This document shows, piece after piece, positions 18,339 to 27,553 of a stretch of 64,000 nucleotides of DNA. The stretch's first letter is position 1, and every line of letters begins with the position of its first letter. Made by a program: the position numbers and the translations under genes. The notes under the pieces are model-generated. The model had not been told where the DNA came from. It ran no database searches and was given only the letters and a program-made list of their open reading frames with translations. The stretch is from NCBI RefSeq assembly GCF_019236475.1, contig NZ_JAFAIX010000009.1:186001-250000 (forward strand). Direction: 5' to 3'. The DNA comes from Chitinophaga sp. (lineage in GTDB: Bacteria > Bacteroidota > Bacteroidia > Chitinophagales > Chitinophagaceae).

Positions 18339-19481
18339 TTAAGATCTACTATAGAAAAAGTCCCTCAGTTCCTTTGCAAATACATCAGGAACGTCCAGTG
18401 CTGCGAAATGGCTGCCTTCTTCAACGATATTAAACTGTTGCACATTTACTTTCCTATTGACCCATTCAATAGGAAAAGGGGCCTCTCCAGGGAACAGGGA
18501 TACACCGGTAGGAACTTCAACTTTCATATCTGATTTAAGCCCCGTAGTCCACGCCGCTTTACTTTCTTCGGTATATGTCCGGATAGAGGTATTGATAGTT
18601 TGTGTAACCCAATATATCATGATATTGGTGAGCAACGCATCCTTGCTGAAGTGATCATCAAGATTTTCAGGTTTGCCAGACCAACCATGAAACTTTTCCA
18701 CGATCCATGAAGCTAATCCTACTGGTGAATCATTTAAGGCATAACCTAACATTTGGGGTTTGGTAGTCTGAACAAGGTTAAAAGCACCTTCAGCAAAAAA
18801 CCATTGTTGCATATAGCGACCAAACTCCTGCTCCGGTGCTGACATTGTTGCCCAATCTTCCTTTCCGTTTGGATAGCCCACATCCGTTAAATGAATAGCA
18901 GAAACCAGAGAAGGATATTGATTTGCCAATGATTTGCTGATGGTTGAACCAATATCTCCCCCGGCGGCAAAAAAAGACTGATATCCTAAAACCTCTGTCA
19001 TTAGTTTGGCCCATAAACTTGCGGTTTTATCGCTGCTTTGGGGAACACCGTCCGAAAATCCAAAACCTGGTATGGAAGGTATGACAAGATCAAAATCCTG
19101 CTCTGCATTACCTCCGTAACTTGCCGGATCAGTAAGCATCGGGATTACTTCATGAAACCTGCAGAAACTATCAGGCCAACCGTGTGTTAAGATCAATGGT
19201 TTGGGGTTTTCAGATTTCCCCTTAACATGTATGAAATGAACCGTGATACCATCTATTGTTGTTTTAAACTGGGGTAGCTTATTCAGCGCAACTTCCTGCG
19301 CTCTCCAATTATATTTATGTTGCCAATAATCTACCAGTTCACGCAAATAGGTAGGGTTAGTTCCATAATTCCAGCCAGCGTTCTCCGGCTCATCAGTCCA
19401 GCGTGTTTGCTGTAATCTTGTTGATAGATCGTTCAATACTTCCTGTGGTACTTCTATTTTGAAAGGTGTGATTCTAGCCAT
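18339..19481 (-). CDS. Epoxide hydrolase (EHN-domain, alpha/beta hydrolase fold)
   Basis: A 380-residue cytoplasmic enzyme. The N-terminal ~110 residues are the microsomal-type epoxide hydrolase N domain (FKIEVPQEVLNDLSTRLQQT). The alpha/beta core carries HGWPDS (100-105), the nucleophile Asp176 in GGDIGS, a lid tyrosine Tyr303 (IRTYTEE) and the base His358 (EEGSHFAAL). An Asp rather than Ser nucleophile distinguishes epoxide hydrolases from esterases. It would open epoxides to diols; the physiological epoxide is unknown. It stands alone with its own terminator, 71 bp from the upstream AraC regulator stop, which is on the same strand. Confidence 0.92.
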   Translation of the reverse strand: MARITPFKIEVPQEVLNDLSTRLQQTRWTDEPENAGWNYGTNPTYLRELVDYWQHKYNWRAQEVALNKLPQFKTTIDGITVHFIHVKGKSENPKPLILTHGWPDSFCRFHEVIPMLTDPASYGGNAEQDFDLVIPSIPGFGFSDGVPQSSDKTASLWAKLMTEVLGYQSFFAAGGDIGSTISKSLANQYPSLVSAIHLTDVGYPNGKEDWATMSAPEQEFGRYMQQWFFAEGAFNLVQTTKPQMLGYALNDSPVGLASWIVEKFHGWSGKPENLDDHFSKDALLTNIMIYWVTQTINTSIRTYTEESKAAWTTGLKSDMKVEVPTGVSLFPGEAPFPIEWVNRKVNVQQFNIVEEGSHFAALDVPDVFAKELRDFFYSRS

Positions 19482-19552
19482 TTTTTTTGTTTTTACAAAG
19501 ATACCAGCCTGCCTCCTGCCTTCATTGTAAAAAATTTACCTCCCCCCGTAAT

Positions 19553-20395
19553 CTACAAATGATCAGAAGGAGGACGTAAGATTACATCCGCGACCAGGCG
19601 ATTATCCTCCACTTCAATTTGTGATGATAAATATTGTGTTGGTTTGATACCGGTAAATTGTGAAAACTCCTTGATAAAATGTGCCTGATCAAAATAGTCA
19701 TACTCATTAACAATAGCCATCCAATCTGCTTTTCCCTTAAAGGCCTGGATATCCCTGATCACATTTTGAAATCTATGGAGCTTTTGTAGGTATTTGGGGG
19801 GGAAGCCAGTGTGTTGTTTAATGATCTGTATAACGTGTTTCTGCGAGTAACCGGATTTCTTTATTAGCCAGTCAATCGGTTTATCAATGTTTTTATCAAT
19901 AAATCTCACCAGAGAATCTTCAAAATGTTGGTCTCCGATATATTGCAGGAAATAGTTTTCAATAAGTCCGAATAGCTGCCGGACATCATTTGCATTGATG
20001 AGTTTTTCATATAAATGCTTAAAGGAGTTGCCTAAAAGCAATTCAGCCTCCACACAAACCGGGTGTATTGCTGTTATAGGGATTTTTGTTAGTGCGTAAA
20101 AACCACCGGTTGTAAAACGTATGCTAACAATAGATGATGCCGTTTGATTTTGATATAAGATAGCCTGCCTTTGAGTTCCTGATATCCATGCATTTTTCAT
20201 GGTCAATTTCTCTTTCATAGCAGTATCAAGAAATACAGTATTGATTGTTTTTTCCTGTAGCTCAATGACCAGATTTACACCTTTATCCGGAAGTTCTTTA
20301 ATAAATGGAATATTGTATGCTGATCCACTAACATACACCATATGTTGAACGTATTCAGACAAAGGAGGGCACGGTATATGTTTATGGAATATCAT
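19553..20395 (-). CDS. AraC-family transcriptional regulator
   Basis: A 280-residue protein. The N-terminal ~150 residues form the cupin-like sensor often seen in Bacteroidota AraC regulators (starting MIFHKHIPCPPLSEYVQHMV, with KELPDKGVNLVIEL). The C-terminal ~100 residues hold the double helix-turn-helix (LIKKSGYSQKHVIQIIKQHT, then DWMAIVNEYDYFDQAHFIKE and FTGIKPTQYL). It is transcribed into the epoxide hydrolase gene 71 bp away and may regulate it. The effector is unknown. Confidence 0.9.
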   Translation of the reverse strand: MIFHKHIPCPPLSEYVQHMVYVSGSAYNIPFIKELPDKGVNLVIELQEKTINTVFLDTAMKEKLTMKNAWISGTQRQAILYQNQTASSIVSIRFTTGGFYALTKIPITAIHPVCVEAELLLGNSFKHLYEKLINANDVRQLFGLIENYFLQYIGDQHFEDSLVRFIDKNIDKPIDWLIKKSGYSQKHVIQIIKQHTGFPPKYLQKLHRFQNVIRDIQAFKGKADWMAIVNEYDYFDQAHFIKEFSQFTGIKPTQYLSSQIEVEDNRLVADVILRPPSDHL

Positions 20396-20838
20396 AGAAG
20401 TTACGGATGATCTCTGCTAATAAATTTTACTGTTCCCAATACAAGAAAACGAAAGGGTTAATTCCAATGATTGCTACATTAGCTTTAAATTTGAGCATGA
20501 GAATAGTTTCGGCGGATTTTTATCTTGCAAACTGACTGACATTGTAAATATACTTGATTTATCGATTAAAGTTAATAGCAATAAACCACATCAATACCAC
20601 TGAAGATAACACAGAGCGTTGATAATAATGTAGCAAAAGCAATTGAATTCTTACGACCATAAGCAGGAAGTCCCTTTCCCCAGTGTTATAAATTCGCCAT
20701 TGGTTATTAAATCATTATTCTTAATCATTTAACTATTCATTCAATGGCAACAACAATTACTTCAAAAAACTTCGAAGTACCAGGTGAAATTTTCCTTACC
20801 GTAGCTGGTATAATTTCAAAAGTTACTCTCAAAAGTGA
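20396..20838. other. Intergenic region with one tiny ORF
   Basis: This AT-rich spacer lies upstream of the AraC gene. The only coding hint is a 39-codon plus-strand ORF at 20744-20863 (begins MATTITSKNF, ends CQCECRE). Its last codons coincide with the repeat shared with 28993-29016, and a stop codon interrupts the conserved reading there. It looks like element debris rather than a gene. I see no other feature. Confidence 0.4.
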
Positions 20839-20946
20839 GTGTCAATGTGAGTGTCGTGAATAATGGGAGGAAGCGTGAATTTGAGACTCAACAAAAATAG
20901 AAAAAGCCTGTAAGCTAAACTTACAGGCTTTTTCTAGTGCCCCTGG
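20839..20946 (+). repeat. tRNA-end cassette copy 2: GTGTC repeats, conserved block, hairpin, tRNA 3' stub
   Basis: Two GTGTC repeats 12 bp apart (20839-20843, 20851-20855) lead into a 24-bp block (20852-20875, containing TGGGAGGAAGCG) that is ~80% identical to 28993-29016. Twenty-five bases later comes the hairpin GAAAAAGCCTGTAAG...(20900-20934), whose core is identical to copy 1. Then comes TAGTGCCC, the outer end of the tRNA-Leu acceptor strand. The order matches copy 3 beside the intact tRNA. Helically phased short repeats beside a tRNA end are what arm-type integrase sites look like, but no integrase gene is present. Confidence 0.5.
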
Positions 20947-21136
20947 TGGAAGATTATCATACCAAATAGTATTGATATTAAAGCACTTAATCATTTCAAT
21001 GCACCTGCAATTGTTGCTGCTATTCCTTACATAGAATAGTAAGAACAAAGCTACAAACTACTTAACGTATTCCGCGGCTTTGCTCTTCTGCTTTCTCTAC
21101 AGATAAAGGATATCTACGTTTTAAAACATCCAACTA

Positions 21137-21445
21137 TTAGTATCTGGGTCTAAATCCAGGTCTTGGGCCGGATCTGGAGAAACGATTATTTTCTGGTCTT
21201 TCAGGTTTTGGACGAGCCTCATACACTACTATTGTTTGGCCAGCAACTACTGAATTATTCAATTCCTTAATTGCCTGTACTGCATTGGAATCGTCTGGCA
21301 TTTCAACAAATGCAAAGCCTTTAGAACGGCCACTGTATTTATCATACGCCACATTAATACTATATACAACTCCAAATGGGTCAAATAAAGACCATATCTC
21401 ATCTTCAGTTGTTCTGTCACTTAAATTACCTACAAAAATATTCAC
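21137..21445 (-). CDS. RRM-domain RNA-binding protein
   Basis: A 102-residue protein starting at a GTG (21445) with a single RNA-recognition motif. RNP2 is IFVGNL (3-8) and RNP1 is RSKGFAFVEM (~40-49). The tail is rich in Arg, Pro and Gly. Such small RRM proteins in Bacteroidota act as RNA chaperones, filling roles of Hfq or cold-shock proteins. No co-transcribed neighbour is close: ~530 bp lie between it and the carbonic anhydrase. Confidence 0.93.
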   Translation of the reverse strand: MNIFVGNLSDRTTEDEIWSLFDPFGVVYSINVAYDKYSGRSKGFAFVEMPDDSNAVQAIKELNNSVVAGQTIVVYEARPKPERPENNRFSRSGPRPGFRPRY

Positions 21446-21973
21446 AAATATAATTTTAATTAAATGTATATACTGCTAAAAAATACGGACTTAGTAAAAA
21501 ACTAGACACCCAACTACATCAGCAGAAGCCAAATGGGATCTTGTTAAAGGTAGAGCAATAAATTGGGTATTACAGGATTAATTTCTGGGGATATTTTAAG
21601 TGCGTAAAAAGTTACGCTTCCTGCAACTCTAACGCTCTGTAAATTAAAAATGGTTGTTGGCGATTACCCAACATTGGAAGATGAGCGCAATAGCAGTGCC
21701 ATGCCAGCAGATACTGAAGAGGTGATCCGTATTTTCAGAACTATTTATTAAGAATCATTACATCAAAATTTTATCAAGGTAATGGTAAATACCAGCCGGA
21801 TCAACCAATGCATAACAGTGTCTCCTTCACTTTAGAGCTAAATTTATAGTGAAAAGAAAACTATTTCTGAATACAATATGTACAGGCAGTAGCAAATGCT
21901 GTATATATTACCCTGAGAACTATCGAAAGAATGACAGACAGTGTTGCTACCTGTCGCAGGGCCGGATTGGGCA
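21446..21973. other. Intergenic region with possible gene remnant
   Basis: This 528-bp stretch separates the RRM gene from the carbonic anhydrase gene. A 33-codon plus-strand ORF at 21650-21751 (MVVGDYPTLEDERNSSAMPA...) reads like the end of a real protein but has no body or neighbour, so it is either a remnant or chance. Nothing else is supportable. Confidence 0.3.
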
Positions 21974-22603
21974 TTATCCCTCAAAGAAAGTCACTGCTCC
22001 TGTCTCCAGGTGATAGATACCACCTACTATTTTTATTGCTCCGCTATCTGCCAGTTCTGCTATAATAGGACTTTCTGCTTTTAACTGTTCCATTACATGA
22101 CGCACGTTATTTTCTGTTACAGTCTTTACAAATTCGGTATTCTTTCCGGTCCTGTTTTCAATTGGGGTAGATGTCTCACTGTCAATAGCTGGCTTTATCT
22201 TGTCCAATAATTGTGTGAGGTTACCGAGGTGCACATCATCGCAAGCTCCTTTTATAGCTCCGCACTGTGTATGCCCCAGGACAACGATTATTTTTGACCC
22301 AGCCAGTTGTGTACCAAACTCCATGCTGCCAAGGATGTCTCGATTAAGAACATTGCCCGCTATGCGTATGCTGAATATATCCCCTAGTCCCTGGTCAAAG
22401 ATAAGTTCCACAGAAGTACGTGAATCCATACAGCTCAGTACAGTTGCGAATGGGTATTGCCAATCTCTTGTGGCATTTACCTGACTCAACAAATCCCGGT
22501 TGGCTCTCAGATTATTAACAAACCGTAAGTTGCCTTCTTTCAGGTATTGAAGTGCCATTTCGGGTGTAAGACTATTTTGTGATTCCTTGGTGTGTTTATA
22601 CAT
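21974..22603 (-). CDS. Beta-class carbonic anhydrase
   Basis: A 209-residue cytoplasmic zinc enzyme interconverting CO2 and bicarbonate. Zinc ligands and the catalytic dyad are visible: Cys58, Asp60 and Arg62 in SCMDSRTS, then His111 and Cys114 in GHTQCGAIKGA. Length and motif order are those of the beta class. It is the last gene of a purK-purE-carbonic anhydrase run on one strand, 64 bp after purE. PurK consumes bicarbonate, so a linked carbonic anhydrase makes metabolic sense; that link is an inference. Confidence 0.95.
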   Translation of the reverse strand: MYKHTKESQNSLTPEMALQYLKEGNLRFVNNLRANRDLLSQVNATRDWQYPFATVLSCMDSRTSVELIFDQGLGDIFSIRIAGNVLNRDILGSMEFGTQLAGSKIIVVLGHTQCGAIKGACDDVHLGNLTQLLDKIKPAIDSETSTPIENRTGKNTEFVKTVTENNVRHVMEQLKAESPIIAELADSGAIKIVGGIYHLETGAVTFFEG

Positions 22604-22667
22604 GGTTTAAAGTTTGGGAATTATTTTTATAAAGTTCAACAGGCCGCAGGTATTTGGCGTCAACTTT

Positions 22668-23165
22668 CTATGAGATCTGATCCAATGTTTCATTTTGCTT
22701 GCTAACCTTATCATAATTTTCTTTTTTTAATGCCGCAAGCATCTGCCTGATTGTGTTGTTATTCGTGCCTAAAATCTGTACGGCCAATAACCCGGCATTA
22801 CGTGCACCATTAACACCTACTGTGGCTACTGGTACATCCCCAGGCATCTGCACTATAGATAAAAGCGAATCCCAGCCATCGAGAGAGTTTGTGGACTTGA
22901 TAGGTACACCAATTACCGGTAATGTAGTGATAGCGGCAACCATACCTGGAAGGTGTGCTGCGCCACCAGCGCCTGCGATGATGATCTTCAAACCACGCTC
23001 TTCAGCAGTAGCAGCGTATTCAAACATTTTTTGAGGGCTACGATGTGCCGAAACAACACTGAACTCATAACCTATTTCAAACTTCTTTAGAACCTCAATT
23101 GCCTGACGCATAATAGGTGCATCGGAACTACTGCCCATAATAATGCCTACCTCTACCTGTTTCAT
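22668..23165 (-). CDS. purE: N5-carboxyaminoimidazole ribonucleotide mutase (PurE)
   Basis: A 165-residue enzyme of purine synthesis that moves the carboxylate of N5-CAIR to give CAIR. Class I PurE signatures are intact: GSSSDAPIM near the start, [12 protein letters not shown], and [14 protein letters not shown]. It begins 5 bp after the purK stop, so translation is probably coupled. The usual ~160-residue length and the neighbouring purK place it in the ATP-dependent two-step route. Confidence 0.97.
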   Translation of the reverse strand: MKQVEVGIIMGSSSDAPIMRQAIEVLKKFEIGYEFSVVSAHRSPQKMFEYAATAEERGLKIIIAGAGGAAHLPGMVAAITTLPVIGVPIKSTNSLDGWDSLLSIVQMPGDVPVATVGVNGARNAGLLAVQILGTNNNTIRQMLAALKKENYDKVSKQNETLDQIS

Positions 23166-23170
23166 ATTTT

Positions 23171-24289
23171 TTAATTTAAAATTTTTCGTATTGATTCAGC
23201 TTTTGCAATGACATTTTCAATTGTATCATCTGTAACAGTTACATGCCCAACTTTTCGGCCTGCTCTTTTACCCTCTTTGCCATACCAGTGAAGGTGGGCT
23301 CCCGGTATGTCTAATAAACGCTTCAGTTTTCCCCGTTTGTCAGTATCTAATATTGCGGATTCCAGTATATTCATCATTAAAGATGGAAAACGAAGCCTGG
23401 GGGTACCCAATGGTAGTCCGAGTATCGCGCGGAGTAATTGTTCATACTGTGATGTGGTGCTGGCTTCTATCGTGTGATGACCGCTATTGTGCGGCCTTGG
23501 AGCCAGTTCATTTACTAAAAGTTTATTATCTTTTGTGACAAACATTTCTACGGCAAGAATGCCAACCAGTTGGAGTGCATTTGCAATTCCTTTAGCGAGG
23601 GTTATAGCTTCTTTTAATATTTCTTCATTTATCTGAGCGGGCGCTATTTGGTAGTCAAGTATGAACTTTTCTTCAGAAAATACCATCATCACCGGATCAT
23701 AACATTCTACAGCGCCATACTCGTTTCTCGCTACGATTACAGAAATCTCGTGTTTAATGGCAACTAATTCCTCCACTACACATGGCGCATCAAACGCAGT
23801 TGGAATATCTTCCTTTGTTTTCAAGACCATCACTCCATAGCCATCATATCCATCACGGCGTTTTTTCAGACAGAGAGGTAGTTTATTTTCGTATCGGTAC
23901 AAATCATTTTTGCCTTGGATGGCTTCGCCAGGTGCTACCGGTATATGATGGGACAGAAGAAACTGTTTTTGCGTAAATTTGTCCTGTATCACTTCAATGG
24001 TATTCGGTGCCGGAAAAACTCTTACGCCTTGCTTTTCAAGATGACGCAATGCGTTGATATTTACAGCCTCCTTTTCTATTGTAATAACATCAAGGCCCTT
24101 ACCAAACTCCAAAACGGCTTCAAAAGAAGCAGGATCTCCGCAAAAGAAAGATGATGTATAACGTGAACATGGTGCGTGAGGGTCCTTGTCCATAATCGAA
24201 ACCCTTAGCCCAAAATCAATTGCATGCCTTATAATCATAGCACCCAACTGACCACCTCCTAAAATTCCTATTTTCAAATTTTCAAACAT
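23171..24289 (-). CDS. purK: 5-(carboxyamino)imidazole ribonucleotide synthase (PurK)
   Basis: A 372-residue ATP-grasp enzyme that makes N5-CAIR from AIR, ATP and bicarbonate. The ATG at 24289 ([19 protein letters not shown]) gives the standard N-terminal dinucleotide-like fold. A TTG nine bases upstream is less likely. ATP-grasp and PurK segments follow: [33 protein letters not shown] and [16 protein letters not shown]. It is the first gene of the purK-purE-carbonic anhydrase run and divergent from a TetR regulator, with a 13-bp palindrome between them. Confidence 0.97.
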   Translation of the reverse strand: MFENLKIGILGGGQLGAMIIRHAIDFGLRVSIMDKDPHAPCSRYTSSFFCGDPASFEAVLEFGKGLDVITIEKEAVNINALRHLEKQGVRVFPAPNTIEVIQDKFTQKQFLLSHHIPVAPGEAIQGKNDLYRYENKLPLCLKKRRDGYDGYGVMVLKTKEDIPTAFDAPCVVEELVAIKHEISVIVARNEYGAVECYDPVMMVFSEEKFILDYQIAPAQINEEILKEAITLAKGIANALQLVGILAVEMFVTKDNKLLVNELAPRPHNSGHHTIEASTTSQYEQLLRAILGLPLGTPRLRFPSLMMNILESAILDTDKRGKLKRLLDIPGAHLHWYGKEGKRAGRKVGHVTVTDDTIENVIAKAESIRKILN

Positions 24290-24330
24290 AATCTTCAATT
24301 GCCGCGAAGATATAAAAACTATTTAAAATG

Positions 24331-24343
24331 ATAGTAATACTAT
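24331..24343. promoter_or_regulatory. 13-bp palindrome between purK and TetR-family gene
   Basis: ATAGTAATACTAT is a perfect palindrome (one central base) in the 129-bp gap between divergent purK and the TetR-family gene. It is a natural place for autoregulation by the TetR protein, possibly with control of purK. No binding consensus can be checked here. Confidence 0.35.
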
Positions 24344-24418
24344 TATTATTTGTAGTAAATAAATGAAATACAAGTGATCTACTATTAAATCGTATTTTAG
24401 CTAACTAATTATTTAAGC

Positions 24419-25093
24419 ATGGAGTTGCAGTTGCAGATAAAAATGAACCCCAAACTTTACCTGAGAGATCCGGACAGTACCGAGCTTGGCCGTAATATTA
24501 TTAAACATGGCATAAAGCTGATTCATGATATTGGCTTTGAGGACTTTACTTTTAAAAAGCTGGCTATGGAAGTCGGAAGTACGGAGGCCAGTATTTATCG
24601 GTATTTTGAAAACAAGCACCGGTTACTCACTTATATTACTACCTGGTTCTGGACATGGTTGGAATACCAGTTGATATTTCATACCAACAACCTTAAGCAT
24701 CCAAGAGAAAAGATAGATATCGTTATAAAGCTGCTGACTTTTGAAGTTCAGGACAAATTTATTGTGGAGCATATCGACAAGAGCATTTTACACGGTATTG
24801 TAATCTGCGAGGGCGACAAAGCATACCTTACAAAAAATGTGACGGAAGATAATAAGTCTATGTTGTTTAAACCATATAAAGATCTTTGTCATCGTATTGC
24901 TGAGATCTTCCTGGAGTTAAATCCTGAATTTGCGTTTCCTCACTCCCTGGCGAGTACCTTAATAGAAACCGCTCACCGACAGATGTACTTCAAGGAACAT
25001 CTGCCACGCTTAACTGATTTCGGCAAATCTAAAGCAGTAAGGCCATTAATCGAATTTCTACAGCATCTGACATTCAAGTCACTGAACAACTGA
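24419..25093 (+). CDS. TetR/AcrR-family transcriptional regulator
   Basis: A 224-residue protein. The N-terminal helix-turn-helix is clear (LIHDIGFEDFTFKKLAMEVG, then STEASIYRYFENKHRLL). The rest is a helical ligand-binding and dimer domain with the tract ITTWFWTWLEYQLIF. It is divergent from purK. The ligand and target are unknown; it may simply repress itself through the palindrome at 24331. Confidence 0.9.
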   Translation: MELQLQIKMNPKLYLRDPDSTELGRNIIKHGIKLIHDIGFEDFTFKKLAMEVGSTEASIYRYFENKHRLLTYITTWFWTWLEYQLIFHTNNLKHPREKIDIVIKLLTFEVQDKFIVEHIDKSILHGIVICEGDKAYLTKNVTEDNKSMLFKPYKDLCHRIAEIFLELNPEFAFPHSLASTLIETAHRQMYFKEHLPRLTDFGKSKAVRPLIEFLQHLTFKSLNN

Positions 25094-25233
25094 CAGAAAC
25101 CACATCAGAAAGTGGTGTAATAACTGATTTTTACCACAAAAGATTATTGTTGCATAAGACGGGAAGAAGAAATTTTTGTTCAGGCAAACTTTTCAAAAAT
25201 GTACTTCGTAAATAAATGCGCATTTGAATATAT

Positions 25234-25785
25234 CTGGCACTGAAGGAACCACGAACATACATTACCGAACAGGAACTGATAAACGGATTAAAGCAACGCG
25301 AGCAGGCTGCTTTCAGCTTCCTGTACGATCACTATTCGTCAGCGCTGAATGGCGTTATTTACAATATAATACCGGATACCAATATCGCGACAGATATTCT
25401 TCAGGAGGTATTTGTAAAAATTTGGCGGTTGATTGATAGCTATGATCCTGACAAAGGAAAGCTGTTTACTTGGATGTTCAATATTGCCCGCAATACAGCT
25501 ATCGACCTTGCCCGCAGCAAAGAATGGCGAAACAGTAAACGAAACAATCGTCTAACTGACGACTATGCTCAGTTACCTGACCGATCGCTGCCACCATCAG
25601 ACCTTCCAGAGTTACGGAAAATAGTCTATTCCCTGAAAGATGAATATAAGACCGTCATCGAATTATCTTATTTTGAGGGATATACGCAAAAGGAAATCGC
25701 AACGATGGAGCAAATACCACTGGGAACGGTTAAAACACGGTTAAGGGCAGCATTATTACAACTTAAAAAAAAGATCAATCTTTAA
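25234..25785 (+). CDS. ECF-type RNA polymerase sigma factor with non-ATG start
   Basis: The reading frame is open from a TGA at 25225 to the stop at 25785. It encodes a full ECF sigma factor: sigma-2 (ATDILQEVFVKIWRLIDSYD, FTWMFNIARNTAIDLARSK) and sigma-4 (YFEGYTQKEIATMEQIPLGT). No ATG, GTG or TTG occurs before 25429, which would cut into sigma-2. The best start is CTG at 25234, giving 183 residues beginning ALKEPRTYITEQELING after the initiator. This implies a CTG start or a mutated ATG. The anti-sigma gene begins 2 bp after the stop, so the two are co-transcribed. Confidence 0.85.
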   Translation: MALKEPRTYITEQELINGLKQREQAAFSFLYDHYSSALNGVIYNIIPDTNIATDILQEVFVKIWRLIDSYDPDKGKLFTWMFNIARNTAIDLARSKEWRNSKRNNRLTDDYAQLPDRSLPPSDLPELRKIVYSLKDEYKTVIELSYFEGYTQKEIATMEQIPLGTVKTRLRAALLQLKKKINL

Positions 25786-25786
25786 C

Positions 25787-26575
25787 GTGGATATCAAGGC
25801 ATACATAGAAAGTGGAGTGATTGAAAGCTATGTGTTGGGCATAGCGGACGCAGAAGAAGCCGCTGAACTTCAGCGCCTTAGTCTCGAATATCCTGCCATT
25901 GCCGCCGCAATAAAGGAACGGGAACAATGGCTCCGGGAGTTTTCAGAAGCTACTGGTCGTCCGGCCCCCGACGGCGTTAAGGACCAGTTGCTACAATCTC
26001 TCAATAAAGAATTTGCTGTAACGCCCGGATCTATCCATTTCATCAACCGCCGTTTTAAATTTATTGCTGCTGCATCACTGCTTGCCCTGCTCGTAAGTGC
26101 CGCAGGGAACGTCTATCTTTATAAAAGATACACTAAAGCCACGGATGACTTTATAGCGCTTCAGAAAGAGCAGGTTCAGGTACTTGCGGATAATCAGGCT
26201 TATCAGGCACGATTAACAGCTTTTGATCATGACCTAAAGATCATGTCTGAACCAGGCGTGATTAAAGTACTGCTGGCAGGCGTTACAGGAAAGGAAGGCA
26301 GCCTTGCCACCGTATACTGGAATACGCATAGCAGGGATGTTTATCTGATGGCCAATAATCTTCCCCCAGTGCCATCTGGCAAACAGTATCAGTTGTGGGC
26401 GCTGGTCGATGGAAAACCTATAGACGCAGGCATAATATCAGACTGTGCGTCCTTTCTCTGCCATCTGAAGCAGGTGACTGGCGCGCAGGCATTTGCCATT
26501 ACCCTTGAAAAGACTGGAGGAAGCGCTACTCCAACACTGGACCAAATGTTCGTGATCGGAAATGTGAAATCATAA
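25787..26575 (+). CDS. Anti-sigma factor (RskA-like)
   Basis: A 262-residue membrane protein beginning with GTG 2 bp after the sigma gene stop. The cytoplasmic N-terminus (~1-90) contains the ZAS-like sigma-binding helices (VIESYVLGIADAEEAAELQR). One membrane segment follows (FIAAASLLALLVSAAGNVYLY, ~residues 92-112). The outer region carries the RskA fold (GTVYWN-like strand ATVYWNTHSRDVYLMANNLP, then GKQYQLWALVDGKPIDAG). It should hold the partner sigma factor inactive until an envelope or oxidative cue. Confidence 0.93.
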   Translation: MDIKAYIESGVIESYVLGIADAEEAAELQRLSLEYPAIAAAIKEREQWLREFSEATGRPAPDGVKDQLLQSLNKEFAVTPGSIHFINRRFKFIAAASLLALLVSAAGNVYLYKRYTKATDDFIALQKEQVQVLADNQAYQARLTAFDHDLKIMSEPGVIKVLLAGVTGKEGSLATVYWNTHSRDVYLMANNLPPVPSGKQYQLWALVDGKPIDAGIISDCASFLCHLKQVTGAQAFAITLEKTGGSATPTLDQMFVIGNVKS

Positions 26576-26628
26576 ATATGAAATCATAAATAACTGACAG
26601 TTGTTCACGTCAGCAGATTCAAATGCAT

Positions 26629-26658
26629 AAGCCGCCTTAATTAGGCGGCTTTTTTTTA
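26629..26658 (+). terminator. Terminator after the sigma/anti-sigma operon
   Basis: AAGCCGCC (26629-26636) and GGCGGCTT (26644-26651) form an 8-bp stem with a 7-nt loop, followed by a T run. It separates the anti-sigma gene from the ferritin-like genes, which therefore need their own promoter. Confidence 0.9.
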
Positions 26659-26808
26659 AAAAAATCAACCAGGCCAAACTTTTAGAGAAAATATCTCGTA
26701 TCTCAGACAACAACTGACAAAAATTAGCGAAAATACTTCATCAGTAATCGTGCATCAACACAATCCAAAAACTATTCTTAAATGATTATGTAACCTAACC
26801 TCTGTTTT

Positions 26809-27522
26809 ATGGACAACAAAAACACACTTTTGCCAGCGAATGGCAATAACAGCTTTCCATTGCCCGGAATGTTGGGGCGGAGAAGATTTCTCTCTTATCT
26901 CGGGCTTGCCGCAACCTCTGCTACTGTAATCGCAGCATGCAAAAAAGACAAGGACGGTAATAATACCGTGCCGCCAGGTAGCATTGACCTTGGAACAGGC
27001 GATATTGGGATACTCAATTATGCATACGCATTGGAACAGTTGGAAGCAGCCTTCTATACGCAGGTGATTAGTAGCCCTTTCAGCGGGATGACTGCCAATG
27101 AGCAGTCGTTGTTGACAGATATACGTGATCATGAAATAGCGCACCGTGAGTTTTTCAAGGCGGCTTTAGGGACAATGGCCATCAAAAATCTTGAGGTAGA
27201 CTTCTCTTCCGTAAACTTCGGAAGTCGCGATAGTGTGCTTACTACCTCGAAGGCGTTTGAAGATCTTGGCGTTTCAGCATATAACGGAGCAGGACAGCTT
27301 CTTAAAGATAGCAACTACCTGCTGTTGGCAGGCAAGATTGTATCGGTTGAAGCCCGTCACGCTGCATTAATACGCGATCTTATCAGCAATGGTTCTTTCG
27401 CCGACAGCACCGTTATTAGTATGAATGGCCTCGACCTTGCCAGCAAACCTGCAGATGTACTTACGACAGCCAGCGTATTCCTTAAATCGAAACTCTACGC
27501 TGGGAATCTTCCAACATCCTGA
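26809..27522 (+). CDS. Ferritin-like domain lipoprotein (Ferritin_2 type)
   Basis: A 237-residue exported protein. The N-terminus has a twin-arginine-like motif (GRRRFLSYLG) and a lipobox ending at Cys44 (VIAAC). The four-helix ferritin-like domain keeps a diiron ligand set: Glu79 (LEQLEAAFY), Glu109-His112 (HEIAHREFF), Glu151 (AFEDLG) and Glu181-His184 (VEARHAAL). Relatives include plant desiccation-related PCC13-62-type proteins; the substrate is unknown. It is followed 31 bp later by a paralogue. The nearby sigma/anti-sigma pair may control both. Confidence 0.88.
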   Translation: MDNKNTLLPANGNNSFPLPGMLGRRRFLSYLGLAATSATVIAACKKDKDGNNTVPPGSIDLGTGDIGILNYAYALEQLEAAFYTQVISSPFSGMTANEQSLLTDIRDHEIAHREFFKAALGTMAIKNLEVDFSSVNFGSRDSVLTTSKAFEDLGVSAYNGAGQLLKDSNYLLLAGKIVSVEARHAALIRDLISNGSFADSTVISMNGLDLASKPADVLTTASVFLKSKLYAGNLPTS

Positions 27523-27553
27523 AGTCAGATTATTCATCCTAAAAAAGTTGTTT

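Noticed and set aside
18074..18433. 119-codon plus-strand ORF between GH110 and epoxide hydrolase genes
   Set aside because: It runs through the terminator hairpin and into the opposite-strand epoxide hydrolase gene; no recognisable domain.
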